Part shown: positions 23,168 to 34,981 of the stretch, in pieces
Position numbering within the stretch: position 1 is the first letter of the stretch
Layout: each line of letters begins with the position of its first letter
Assembly (NCBI GenBank): GCA_951640195.1
Contig: OX621173.1
Location: forward strand, 1,033,780 to 1,097,779
Origin: Porpolomopsis calyptriformis
Lineage: Eukaryota; Basidiomycota; Agaricomycetes; Agaricales; Hygrophoraceae
Reading direction: 5' to 3'
Length of the DNA stretch: 64,000 bases
The notes under the pieces: generated by a model
What the model was told of the DNA's origin: nothing
The model's input: only the letters and a program-made list of their open reading frames with translations
The model's database searches: none
Made by a program: the position numbers and the translations under genes

Positions 23168-24558
23168 CTAAGCATTCGCATCCGTCTCAAATATCTGTTC
23201 CCTAATCATCCAAGGCCCGTCATACCACATCCGCTTTTCCAAGACCAAATACTCAACCACTTTCTTCTGTACCGAACTCTGGAGCTCGCCCATTTTGGTG
23301 TACACTTGCAGACTCTGTTGTCAGAATAACGGTCAAAAGGGATAGAGTTCCGAGTAGGGAACCATCTCACCTGTTCCGTGTTGAACTTGACCAGTGCTTG
23401 TACTAGCAATCTGGTTCCAATTTTTGGTGGATCTTTGGCCACGTACCCGTCTATGACTCGTATAGAGAGCACACGTGCAACGGTGTTATCGCCTTCACCC
23501 AAGGAATCGGCGTTGTGCAGGCACCAGACGTACACGTTCGAACCCTTACGTTTGCGAAGAATTTTCATCATACTGTCTTGGTACGCCGAGATGGTTAGGC
23601 GCTTCACTGCTTTCTCGTTTTGACTATATCCGGTATTTGCGTCAGCAGTCTGATATAAAGAGGGTTGGGCGCACGTTGAGATGGCCTTGTTGATCGCTTT
23701 ATATGTATCAAATGCTTTTTTCCTGATCCCCGCTATCCACGCATCGGACTTGGTGGATCTACATTGAAAGATACGAATGGGCCAGAGAAAGGTTTTTCTG
23801 ATGAAGGAGTGTGGGAGATGAACGTCTGGGAACGCGTTGGCGGATGCAAGACGGTACATGCTGTTCGTGGGGAGTAGGTAATTGGTATGATATTAGATAG
23901 ATCAACGGGGCACACACCTGGCGGCACTCTTCATGTTATTGAGAAAGTTTGAGCGTATGCGACTCCATTGAGTTACCCATTTGAACGGGTTCAAGGAGAT
24001 TGCGTGAGGTATCTGTACGTCTGTCCTTGTGGGGGTTTGTGCGATTGGAAAAGAAGAGGGGAGAAAACACACCTAACGTGGCGACAGCCTGTCCCCATAG
24101 ATCCGCAGTCGGATGGCGGTAGGCCATATCCATGAGTTGTTCAATCTCGGATAACTGATCCTCCAGGCTTTTTCCCTTCTTTTCAGATGCTGGGAGCGCT
24201 GGTGATTTCTTGGGTGGGGTGTCCTTGAAGGCTGAACTCTTTGCTCCTCTCCTTGGAGACGGACTTGTGAACGAAGCGGACTTGCGGGATAGTGTTCCTC
24301 CCAAAAAAGATGTTGAGGATGTGAGTCTAGAATACGAGGTTGGGGAAGCCTTTGAGGAGAATTTCAGAGTGTTTGGATGAACCGTATCCGGACAACTCTT
24401 ACAATATTCCTGGCTTTCCCTACATTGCTGGGTAATTCGTCGGAAGTGGTTTTCTTTGTTCCTATGTATCCTCGAGTTGGAAGCAAGAGGAAAGAACTAG
24501 TATAAGCAGGGGTCCGGAGACGTATCTTGAAAGATCGTCTCAACATGGTGATCGGCAT
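23168..24558 (-). CDS. Tim44-like domain protein, mL45/Mba1-like
   Basis: Exon 1 (from ATG 24558, MPITMLRRSFKIRL) is a mitochondrial presequence ending at a GTAAGA donor. Exon 2 carries SPSPRRGAKSS, a basic linker and QLSEIEQLMDMAYRHPTADLW. After another intron the frame continues IPHAISLNPFKWVTQWSRI, MYRLASANAFPDV and LPHSFIRKTF. Then comes the Tim44-fold part, VYVWCLHNADS and RVLSIRVIDGYVAKDPPKI, and after the last intron VYTKMGELQSSVQKK and EYLVLEKRMWYDGPW. The TAG is at 23168. Proteins of this fold include mitoribosomal mL45 and yeast Mba1, which bind the ribosome to the inner membrane. The match rests on recalled pattern, so the subfamily is tentative. It shares a 73-bp promoter with the CHCHD2-like gene. 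Confidence 0.65.
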
Positions 24559-24631
24559 AACAATTACGTAATAATATATATATCCGGCAAATGTCGGACA
24601 TTCTCGGCAAGTTTTTTTTCTTTCCATTCAA
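24559..24631. promoter_or_regulatory. 73-bp divergent promoter of two mitochondrial genes
   Basis: Between the start codons of the mL45-like and CHCHD2-like genes. It contains the AT-rich AATAATATATATAT (24570-24583), the inverted pair TCCG-N8-CGGA (24583-24598), a layout typical of Zn2Cys6 activator sites, and a T run before the plus-strand ATG. Confidence 0.55.
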
Positions 24632-25233
24632 ATGCCTGTAAGTATCATTACACTGAATACATCAACACGATCTGACTTTCTTCAACAGCGTCAATCCCGT
24701 TCTCGTTCCTCAGCGCCCAGGTCTGGGTTTTCATCCCAATCCCGCGGTGTACACACAGCAGCGGCTCCGGCTGGTAGCTTCACTCCCGCGCGTGCACCCC
24801 CACCTCCCGCGGGTGTTGCCAATGCTCAAGCTCAGCCCAAGCAACCCGGCCTCATCGCACAAATGGCAGCAACCGCTGGATCCGTAGCCATCGGATCCAC
24901 CATCGGCCATGGCTTGTCGAGCATGCTCTTTGGTGGACGCGGAGAAGCAGCTGCACAGGAACCCCAGCAGGTACCGGTTCAACAGCAACAGAGCGGATCC
25001 CAGAACGGGTTGAGTTGCGATCTTCACGCCAAGGGTGAGCTCGTTGTCGTGCAATGTTTCTTTGGTTTTACTCGATTTCTTTTCAGATTTTACGAAATGT
25101 CTTGAGACTGGGGATATGAATTCCTGCAGCTGGTACCTTGAGCAGCTCAAAGCGGTACGCGTTATGTTCGTGTTCTTCCTCTTCCCATGAGACTTATGCA
25201 TTCCAGTGTCAAGCCGCTGCTTCTCCTTATTAA
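24632..25233 (+). CDS. twin CX9C protein, CHCHD2/CHCHD10/Mix17 family
   Basis: Four exons (24632-24637, 24689-25034, 25087-25154, 25207-25233) make 148 residues. The first coding exon holds only ATG CCT. The N-terminus is arginine/serine-rich (RQSRSRSSAPRSG), followed by a proline/alanine linker and a glycine-rich hydrophobic segment (MAATAGSVAIGSTIGHGLSS). The C-terminal CHCH domain has two exact CX9C motifs: CDLHAKDFTKC and CSWYLEQLKAC, the second completed across the last intron. It ends AAASPY. Known role: intermembrane-space proteins imported through Mia40 and linked to cristae and respiratory function; Mix17 is the yeast member. Confidence 0.92.
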
Positions 25234-25440
25234 CTGCGAGGGAAGGATTGAAGGAAGCTCAGAATGATGCTTGTCTGGTATCATTATTAGACCTGAAAAG
25301 ACTCGAGACACTTCAATAAGAATATGTTTTTTGCTATTTTGGGAAACTCTTCAAAAAGGATCACATGAGTACCTCATGGATGCGCCGGAAATTCAAAGAG
25401 CCACGATAACAGAATTCCCCTCAAATCTCGCGATTTGAAC

Positions 25441-28400
25441 ATGAAATTCGCAAGGTAAGTCACGTCGCTTCTTCGAATTCACTGCTCACGCGACCATGTA
25501 GATATTTACGGGATACCCAGGTATCTTTTGAGCCACTTTTGACCTGAGTAGACGATGATTGCCAACTATTTTAGACACCGGAGTGGAAAAAGGCATATAT
25601 GTCAGTGGAAAGTTTCAATCTGGAATGTCTTAGCGCTAAGAACTGCCTAGTGACTATCGTGGCCTCAAGAAACTCATCTCGGAGATTGAGAAATCTCGTG
25701 AAGTTGCCATACTAGTAAATTCACCGATTTCATCAGAGACCCATCAATCTCTTTCGGAAGACACCAATCAGCCCCAGCAGGATGAAGTTCATCCGCCGCC
25801 TTCTACAATGCTACAGTCGGATGGTAATTCATCCCAAATCGCCATTACCACTTCGCGATCAACAGAACGACACGATAATCAAGTTATAAATGCAAGTATA
25901 GACACGATACAAACAGGACCGCAATCGCCAGAGTCCCACTTGTCATTTCGCGTACAACACCCATCAGCCGTCGCAGAGCCGGGAATCGATCGCAGACCCA
26001 CTTCAAGACCACGTCCAACTTTGTCCGCTCGGCATCTATATAATGGGACTCTTAGGAACGCCAAGGGCGGCCATGGTACACGCAAGACTCCTCTTCCACC
26101 GTCAACTGCATTTTGACTGACCCCTTGTAGTAAACCGCCCCATCTCTTTTGCCTCCCCACCAGCTTTCCACGACCTCCTCCCTCTTCTCACTCCTATTGA
26201 AAGATCGTTTTTTACCTCCCTGGATGTGGAACTGAATAAAGTTGAACGTTTCTATCTCGACCACGAGCAGGAAATGGATGCCCGGGGGAAAATACTAGAA
26301 GAGCAGCTTGATGAGCTGGTTGAGCATCGTCGACTTTTTTATGTGCGTCCTACCACTCGATCGCCATTCCTTCTTCCTCTGATATGCATGGACCATTAGG
26401 CAACGTACCCATCCACCTCCTTATCCTACCCATGGGCCAGTATCGTGAAAGCCGCCAAAGGCAGACTGCCTATAGGACGATCTGAGCTGTGGACTCGCAG
26501 ATCTAGAGCGGTGGAAGTCGGAACTGAAGTAGTGCAACGGCATTCATTTTCTGACGGCGGCGAGGAAACCAGAACGGTGATTGGAGACAGTGAATGGAAA
26601 AGGGATCGAGCTAGATCGAGATCACCACCAGAAGGGCGCGCATCTGGTTCAGCATCGCATCATCACATAGGTGCTGCCGTTGCTGAAAACCATCGTGCCC
26701 TAGACCCGGATGATTATAGACAGGCGAAAAAGAAGTTGAAGAAGGCTGTTCAAGAACACTATCGGTGAGCATTTTACTAAACGCCTGTAGTTGACTGCCT
26801 CTCACCCAAAGTGATTTTCGCTTTCTGAATTGCCAACCTTTACTCGGTATGTGTTCCAGCGTATTAGAATTGCTTACCAATTACCGGGTATGTATAAAGT
26901 TGTATTATTCTCCCTCGTCCTTGCTGTTTACACTGAGTAGATTTTAAATCTCACCGGCTTTCGAAAAGCACTAAAGAAATTTGAGAAGGTCACCAAGGTG
27001 TGTGATTCCTAATTACGGGAAGATTTCATTCATTTTGACCTTAGAACTGGGTAGATACCCGCTCTGCAAGCGTATATGCATGAAAGGGTGGGGGTTAAGG
27101 TTTACCCTTCGCAGCTCAAGACTGACTGGCTTCCGATGGAATCAAGGTAGAACCCTGTACTTTTGCTTCAGGACAACATCTTGCTGCCATGACTAAGAGG
27201 ATGGAGGAGCTGTTTACCGCTCGATTCGGTGAACATTCCTTCCCCCATTGCCACTCTTTCTAAAAAACTGATTGATTGGAACATACGAATAGAATACGGA
27301 AATAGAGGGAAAGCAATGACCAATCTGCGTTCAATCTCAAGACCTAAGAGTTACCATCTGAGCACGTTTCGATCAGGGCTCGTCCTGGGTCTCTCATTGC
27401 CCGCGCTGGTCTCTGGATTATACCAATGTATGGGCTGGATATTCCGTATAACCTTGATGGTACTGATGCCGTATGTTGTAGCCTTCCAAGAAGAGACCCG
27501 TGCAGCCATCCCTGGATGGGACACGCTTTTATTCGTGTATAGCGTCTTTCTCATCCCCGTCTTGTTCTCGGTGCTTGTAGGATTGAACATGGTTGTGTGG
27601 TCAAAGTCAAGGATCAACTATGTATTTATTTTTGGCGAGTCATTGAATCATGGAGATTTCCGACGCACGACTGATCCATTGCAGAATTGAATCTTAGGAC
27701 ACGGCTATCCAGCCGAGAGTATTTTGAAGTGCGTTACCTACCTATAGTCAAGATTTTTTTTTCCTTTTGTCCACCTATCGGTCCCGTTGGGGCATACCAG
27801 ATCCCAACGTTTTTGCTAGCAACGCTCTTCTATGCATTCTGGCTTTCGTTTTCGCGCATTGGTTCCGCGATATCCCCAACGACATGGCCTCTCGTCTGGC
27901 TTGGCCTCACTGCTTTCATAATAGCCGACCCTCTCCCAATCTTTTTCAGGCCCTCTCGGTGGTGGTTGTTGAAGCGTCTCGGGAGGCTGTTGATATCAGG
28001 GGTGTATGGCGTTGAAGTAAGTGGCATGTTATTTAAGCATCAACCATGTTAATGTCTGCCCCTAGTTTACGGATTTCTGGATGGGGTGAGAACGTGCCCT
28101 TCCTTCGAGCTAACATGGCTCCTTGACGCATAACTGAATGTTGATTATCCTTTCACAGTGATCAATTTTGTAGTCTGATTTACACTCTTTCCAATCTGTA
28201 CCTTGTCGCTTGCGCGTACACTATCGGGTTTGACCGTGCCCTGCAGAAATGCAGCGCGACACATCATTGGGTCATCCCGTTTGTGTTGGCTGCCCTGCCA
28301 CTCTGGTTCCGATTGGTGCAAAGTGTCAAGCGTTATGTTGATTCGAGGTTGATTACACATCTGATAAACGTCAGTTGTAATTTCATGGCGCCCGTCAGGC

Positions 28401-29294
28401 CTTGTCCATCCTGCCAGGTCGTCTCACCTTCACATTGTTCACAACATTAGGGAGGAAAATATGCAAGTGGGATTATTGCCTATCTATTCTACTTCATTTG
28501 GAGACACAATGGTATGTGGTCGGCTCACGGGCACTCCGGGTTTTTAACTGAGTTACGGTTCCTAACTAGACCGACCTAGTAGCCTCGTGTTGTGGTGTTT
28601 CTGTAACACACTATACGCAATCTATGCGGCCTCTTGGGTAAATTGCTCCTCTTCCCTAAGATATTTGTTCCTTGATTTATCACGCTAGGATAATCTCATG
28701 GACTGGTCAATATTGAAACCTCATGCAAAGCATCGCTTCCTGCGGCCAGAACTTGTCTACGTGAATTACATTCCGGTGAGCGGAGAAGATATTTTCCGTA
28801 GACTGCCTGATCACATTTTCTGGCACCAAGCTGTATTATTTTGCAATTGTAAGCTTTCCGGCACCACGACTATCCCCATAGTCACGGAACCATGCCAGAT
28901 TTCGAATATCCTTGTTAGGTTTATCTGGATCTTTTATATCCCAGTGCGCGGCCCCAGCATCGCGTTGAGATCGTTCATTGGGGCAATGTTGGAAATGCTC
29001 AGACGGTGGCAGTGGAATTTCTGTGCGTTGAAATCTTCCTTGCATCTTGTTTTATGATTCATCAGTAGTTCACTCAAAGACCGTTTGGAGAACGAACACT
29101 TGGGTAATATGGATCAATACCGTGTAACCAGGGAAGTGCCGCTGCCATATTCACACGACGAATTAATGCGAGAGTCGGACAAGGAGGAACAGAGTGACGA
29201 AGAGCAGGGGTCTGGGCCCAATGGTTCGAAACGGGCTCGCGCGCATTCGCCTCTACGGAACCAGACGGGTACAAACGAAATCAGGCCCAAATGA
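25441..29294 (+). CDS. SPX-EXS protein (SYG1/XPR1-like), copy A
   Basis: Complete gene with many introns. The first exons are tiny: MKFAR (25441-25454), YLRDTQ, then TPEWKKAYI, then DYRGLKKLI. The SPX domain continues with LLTPIERSFFTSLDVELNKVE, YRQAKKKLKKAVQEHYR and NLTGFRKALKKFEKV, with the lysine cluster that binds inositol pyrophosphates in this family. The EXS part has about eight helices (for example FWLSFSRIGSAI, FRPSRWWLLKRLGRLLISG), then LVLWCF, MDWSILKPHAKHRFLRPEL and MLEMLRRWQWNF, and ends with an acidic tail. Family role: XPR1/SYG1 proteins export or sense inorganic phosphate. Every apparent frame break checked resolves as an ordinary intron, so it looks functional. It is followed in tandem by copy B. 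Confidence 0.9.
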
Positions 29295-30903
29295 AGAACT
29301 TAGCAACGCATCATCAAAATGCACACGGATTGGTGGAGCATACCACGGTAGGAGAGTTATCCGCGTCATCCGCTTCAAGTTTCCATCTGGAAGGATCTCG
29401 TTGTACTGCCAACGATGCTCCGAGTCCTTCTCTTCCAGAGACTTTGTAGTTCCGATCCTCTGCTTCAATACCAACTTATACGTATTTCGTCTCCGTCAAA
29501 TATCACGTCTCCCAATAAGTATCCCAGATGTCCATAAATATAAATACGTGGCACCTAACCGTAACTTGGCCAGCCAATAACTTTAATTCGGTGTAGACGA
29601 TGTGGCTAAACTTTAGTCTTCTTCGAAATCGTTCACACAGCGTTGGTATAATATCATCGGAATAATCTCTGCAAAACGCACAATGAGAATAAAGGCAGGT
29701 CGCCTGAGAAATCTCCTACCTTCGGAACCTTCCAACGAAGGTTATTATATCTCCGACCATGGTTATGTGGGAATTTTTATATCAAAGAATTACCGATTTC
29801 AATAAGTGAGAGAATGATGCGGCGGAAGGAGATACAATGCCATCAGAGACATGGGGAAGGCTTGCTGATCTGCCCCAGAGGTCGTGATAAACGGGCTGGA
29901 ACATTATGCTGACTGGCCGAATAAGGGAATATAGTATGTCTGGTGTGATTCTCTGTACGGGTTGTTTTACCGATTATCGAAGGAGATATAAAATTAATGA
30001 TCACGCCTAGCTCGGATCTAGGCGATCGTTGGTGCCATCGAGTGTTGATCTGGCTCCGGAGAACTGAAAGGAATTGGAATTTGCTCTCTCGTATGAATAT
30101 ATGTAAGCACGTTTCGGGTCCGGGTAAGTTACCAACGACTGTGCTAGCTTGAAGTTGACTGTCGTGACATTTACCTTCAAGGCCGGCGTCGTCCTAAGAG
30201 AAAGGAGGCCACAACATGCAGATTTAACTTGCGTCCGACAATTCGAATAACACAATGGAAGCGACAGAAGGTGGCCTCTGTTCTTTGGTCGTGTGCAGGC
30301 CATCAGGGAAAATAATTGGTCATCAAAGACAAAGCCTACCTCGCATAATCATGCCGGGAATCACAGTCTTGTTCTGATCGCGTGCCAGTATTACATATGA
30401 AATCGGGGATAAATTTGAATAAGAGAGTGTGTATGAGCCAACTTGGTCGGCACCGAACTTGCTGTAGAGATTTAAGCATATGAGCCGTGTGCAACGGGAC
30501 TCTAACTTGGGGTCTAATCAAGCATCGTCACCTGCGGTTTGGGTCACCGGTAATTTCACTCAGTTGGTAGGACGCTTCTCAGCGTGCCAGGAAGAGAACG
30601 AACACCTTCTGAGCGGAGACACGGCATTCCGTAAAAGGATTGTTTGTCAAGAGACTGTAAACCAAATACCCCGAAATAGGAAACCATGATTTTGGCGTGC
30701 GCGCACATGACGATCGAGACTAGAAAGAGAATGTGGGGTCGGCATCCCGCCCCAACAGGATACGACATGTGAATGGTCGAGTGTTCGCAGTCGTTCCTTT
30801 TCATCCACCATTGCTTCCGTCGAGAATAGCTTCAAAAGTGATGTAGTGAAGCGTCTATGGCATCACCCCATTCCCCTTCTTCGCTGTTTCATTGATTCCA
30901 ACT
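29295..30903. other. 1.6 kb spacer between the two SPX-EXS genes
   Basis: No recognisable gene, transposon or RNA. ORFs are short and disagree between strands. It serves as the 3' flank of copy A and the promoter of copy B. Confidence 0.5.
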
Positions 30904-33900
30904 ATGAAGTTTGCACGGTATGTCCAACCGTACTCTTAATGGCAGGTATCATTTACAATCTCTTTCACCAGCTATCTGCAGGAGACACAGGTCTGCCTCG
31001 GTCCATTTCAACAGTTGAAGTAGCTCACCACTTGCCAGACACCTGAATGGAGACGAGCCTACATGTTTGTTACACGACGCCCTCTTTAAGGAACCCGCCG
31101 CTCATCTATTGTTTATCCTAAAGTGACTATCGTGGCCTCAAGAAACGAATTAAAGCTATTGCTCGTGCTCAGGTCGATCAGATAGCTGCCACTCCCTCTG
31201 CTATACTGTCAACAGATGCACCTTGTGACGAGTTCTCTTTGGGAGGGTGCTCAGATGAAGAAGACTTTGCTCCACCATCTCCGATGTCGTTACGGCTTCG
31301 TGAAGCTGGAGTCTCCTTCATCAGCTTCAATACTTCCTTATCTAGTTTTCAAGAAAACGATGGCGCTTCGTCTCGGAAGTCGGTTCAGCGATTTCACGAG
31401 CCACAGAAAACACCAGACTTGTTGCTTTCTCAAGGAGTTGGCCACTTCTCGCCCAATGCTGTCATGATAGCCGACACCCCATCGCCCCTTCATAGGGCTC
31501 GGCCTTTGTCACCAGTTTCTGCCGTCCTTCCATTACGCGAGCTCTTACCTCTCCTATCTCCTGTAGAGATGCTCTTCTTTGATGACTTAGACAAGGAATT
31601 GTCCAAAGTCGAGAATTTCTATCTTGATCGTGAAAAGGAGATGAAATCGCGTCACACAATGTTGGAGGACCAGTTGGCTGAGTTATTCGAACACCAGTGC
31701 GTCCACGTACGTCCTCATTTTTCCTTTCATACTCCTGTTGATCATTTCTTTGGCGATTTGATCGACGTCCAAAGGCGGCTGACCAGGCCATGACATCTGA
31801 ATCCCGGTGGACTCCGGCTCTCAGATATATCCAATCCAGGATTCGGAGAAAGAGCAGGTCTCCCGAAAAACTGGTGAACCATATTCAACGGAAGATCAGT
31901 TTTTCCAAAGCCATGGCGGGTCTCGAGTCTGCAGAAATGACCAAGATGAGAAGACCTAAATCATTCGATGATCTTTCCACGAAGACTGGTACAAACGGAT
32001 TGTCGCAGCCAGTTCCGATGCGTTCAGAAGATTACTTGTATGCAAAAAGGAAGTTGAAGAAGGCCGTCTTGGAACATTACCGGTAGGCTTTACCCACCAC
32101 TACATTTTTTTCTGTCGGCCCTTTCCCTCTTCGCTCGAACGACCAAGGACGCACCGAGCGGAGAGGATTATTACATTCTTCATTTGACCACGTATACGGA
32201 TGGCTGACAGCTCTTTATGGCTTCAAGTGCTTTGGAAATCCTTGATAATTATCGGGTGTGTATACTCTCCTTAATCACTCGAATTACGATATGCAACGCC
32301 GCCATCTGGTCTCCCAATTATGTTACAGACCCTCAACTTGACCGGTTTCAGGAAGGCCCTTAAAAAATTCGAGAAAGTCAGCAAGGTGCGTTTCCCACAG
32401 AATGCGAGTGATGGTCGGAACTGAATTGTGGCACCATCCCTCTGAATGTTGACTTGTCACCTCGATGCATTAGATTCCTGCTCAGCATGCGTACATCGAA
32501 GAAAGGGTGAGTGAACAACAGCAACCCGGTTCGCTTTGATGATAGTTGACCACCTTGGCTTCTGCTTGTTTCTGTATATCCGCTGGTGCGATGATCTGCC
32601 CGTTTGCGATGAATGTATGTCAAGGTTGAACCTAGCGCCTTTGCGTCTTCCAAAACCGTGGCTGAACTGATCAGGGAGATGGAGGACGCGTTCGCTAGAC
32701 GCTTCAGTGAGAGGCTATTCCTTTTTCTGAATTCTATCTACGGCTTTTCCCACAATTACCAACCGCACTTTCAGAGGGTGGCGATAAAAAAAGAGCGTTG
32801 GCCTCTTTGCGCTCGACCCCAAAACCATCTAGCCATCACTGCAGCATGCTCCGCACAGGCATGCTACTAGGTTCTACGTTACCCGCCTTGGTTTCCGGAC
32901 TCTGGTCAGGTGTGTTGTCGGGTTTCATTTTCATCATCTTGAAAATTGATCTATTTATGCCATGTCTCCAGTCCTTCAACCAGATAAGCGTGCTGCCATT
33001 CGAGGTTGGGAGACTCTTCTATTTGTATACGGAGTTCTCTTCGTCCCAGTGCTCTTCACAACGCTAGTCGGTTTAAATATAGTTGCTTGGTCACGAGCGA
33101 GGATAAATTATGTGTTCATCTTCGGTAAGGGACTCCTTTGCGCATATTTACTTCAAATAACACTACCAACAGGATTGAACGGCAGGACTAGGCTTGATCA
33201 TCGCAAATACTTCGAGGTGGGTTTTGTCTCCCAACTTTCCCATTCTCACCATTTACCCGACGCATTCCAGACACCAGCTCTTCTCCTTGCTGGTCTCTGT
33301 TTCGCCTTCTGGATGTCATTTTCTGGAATAGGCGGACTAGGAGTTGATCACGCGAATAGGTGGCCACTTATTTGGCTGGGCTTTCTTGCACTGGTCTGGC
33401 TATCTCCTCTCCAGATAATGTCATTGCCCTCGAGGTGGTGGCTCTTGAAGAACATCGGAAGATTGTTTCTATCAGGGATTCGTCGTGTTGAGGTTGGTGA
33501 GGATCTTGATAAGTTATCTTTATATTGACCCCTTCTCAAATTAGTTCACGGATTTCTGGCTTGGGTTCGTATACCGTCTATTCGTACTTTATATCAAATA
33601 ATTCTTAACCATACGATTCCAGCGACCAATTCTGCAGCATGAGTTTCACCCTCTCCAACTTGGCCCTAATTGTGTGCGCTTATAATGGGGATTTCGAACA
33701 TGGCTTGGAAAGATGCAGGTCATCATCAAGGAATTGGCCTTTTTTCTTTGCTCTCTCAACACTGCCACTCTTCATTCGAGTGCTGCAGAGTTTGAAGCGC
33801 TACGCAGAATCGAAGATGATAGCGCATCTCATAAACGTCAGTTCCCTTCGTGTCCTCATTTTGTTGTCCCACTGAGGGCAATAACTTATCTTTTATCCAT

Positions 33901-34660
33901 TTAACTATTTAGGCCGGAAAATATGCGTCAGGCATCATCAGCTACCTTTTCTACTACCTTTGGAGACATGGTAATATGTGATTGAACACTCCGAGGCTCT
34001 CTTTTTTACATTGAATCTAGCAGGGGAAGAGAAAGATGGTAGCCTTGTCTTATGGTGCTTCTTTGCGACTGTCTACACGGTGTATGCGTGTTCATGGGTA
34101 AATATTTGTCGACTTGTATTTGAATCCTGCTCACCTCTTGATCTCAGGATTTGGTGGTGGACTGGTCAGTCCTACGACCTACCGCGAAACATCCTCTGCT
34201 CCGCGAAGATCTTTTGTACTCTGATCATACCTCGGTAAGCTACCATGAGCCTTTTACCTCATGTTACCTCAACTTGTTTTCAGATATACTACTTTTCGAT
34301 TGTGAGTGTTAACTGTCTGTTCCCTGCTTCAAACACGCTGAACTCCCGAAGATTTCCAACATTCTCCTCAGGTTTGCCTGGGTGTTTTACATCCCATTCC
34401 TAGGCTTAAGTTCAAGCAATGCCCGGACTGACCTCTGGAGTTTTATCCTTGGTATGTTGGAAATGCTCCGACGGTGGCAATGGAATTTCTGTGAGATCAT
34501 TTTCGTCCTATTGATCAAACCTAATGCACACTTTCTACCAGATCGCTTGGAAAGCGAGCAGCTAGGCAATACGGATCAATACCAGGTGACAAGAGAAGTT
34601 TCGCTTCCATATCAGCTTGACAACACCTGGTATGAAGAGGACAAAGATGACAGTTCCTAA
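30904..34660 (+). CDS. SPX-EXS protein (SYG1/XPR1-like), copy B
   Basis: Paralogue of copy A in the same orientation with the same exon pattern: MKFAR (30904-30917), YLQETQ, TPEWRRAYI, then DYRGLKKRI. The exon starting TGACTATCGTGGCCTCAAGA is identical in both copies over its first 20 bases or more. The SPX part has LLSPVEMLFFDDLDKELSKVE, AKRKLKKAVLEHYR and NLTGFRKALKKFEKV; the EXS part has FWMSFSGIGGLGVD, LPSRWWLLKNIGRLF, LVLWCFFATVY and MLEMLRRWQWNF, ending EEDKDDSS. The loop between the two SPX subregions differs strongly from copy A, so the pair is not recent. Predicted role: phosphate sensing or export at a membrane, possibly with another localisation or regulation. It is convergent with VPS16. 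Confidence 0.9.
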
Positions 34661-34981
34661 TGGCGAGACTCAAACTACTACCCAAGGTTGAGATTGGAGA
34701 GCGTGACTAAAGTAATTGTACGTTGATCGTCTTGGACATAATATTACCAATAATACGAATACGAATACATTTTTATAATGAATTTAAGCACCTTCAGACG
34801 TCAGACTTTTGGTTTATTGATAAATTCAGTAGTTTGGTTAAATAGTTCGAATTATGCCTCTATCTCATTGACAGAGCTATTTGATCCAGTTCTCTCGCAA
34901 TCAAGGTATCAGGACATTTGACCCGCAGCTCGCTGTTGAAATTGTTTAGTCGCAGAGTTAATGTCACACAGCGAAAATCTC
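34661..34981. other. convergent intergenic region, AT-rich
   Basis: 320 bases between the stops of SPX-EXS copy B and VPS16. AT-rich (for example ATACGAATACGAATAC near 34755, a short tandem hexamer), consistent with 3' processing signals for both genes. Confidence 0.5.

Noticed and set aside
23936..24304. Separate gene starting MGGTLSRKSAS with a myristoylation-like N-terminus
   Set aside because: The first codon is TTG, not ATG, and the frame continues upstream into a mitochondrial presequence exon and downstream into the Tim44-like exons.
28490..28620. Apparent frame break in SPX-EXS copy A
   Set aside because: Using the donor after WRHN and the acceptor ACTAG the frame continues PSSLVLWCF as in copy B.
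30520..30600. tRNA-like A-box (CACTCAGTTGGTAGGAC)
   Set aside because: No matching B box, T-stem or acceptor pairing follows within tRNA distance.
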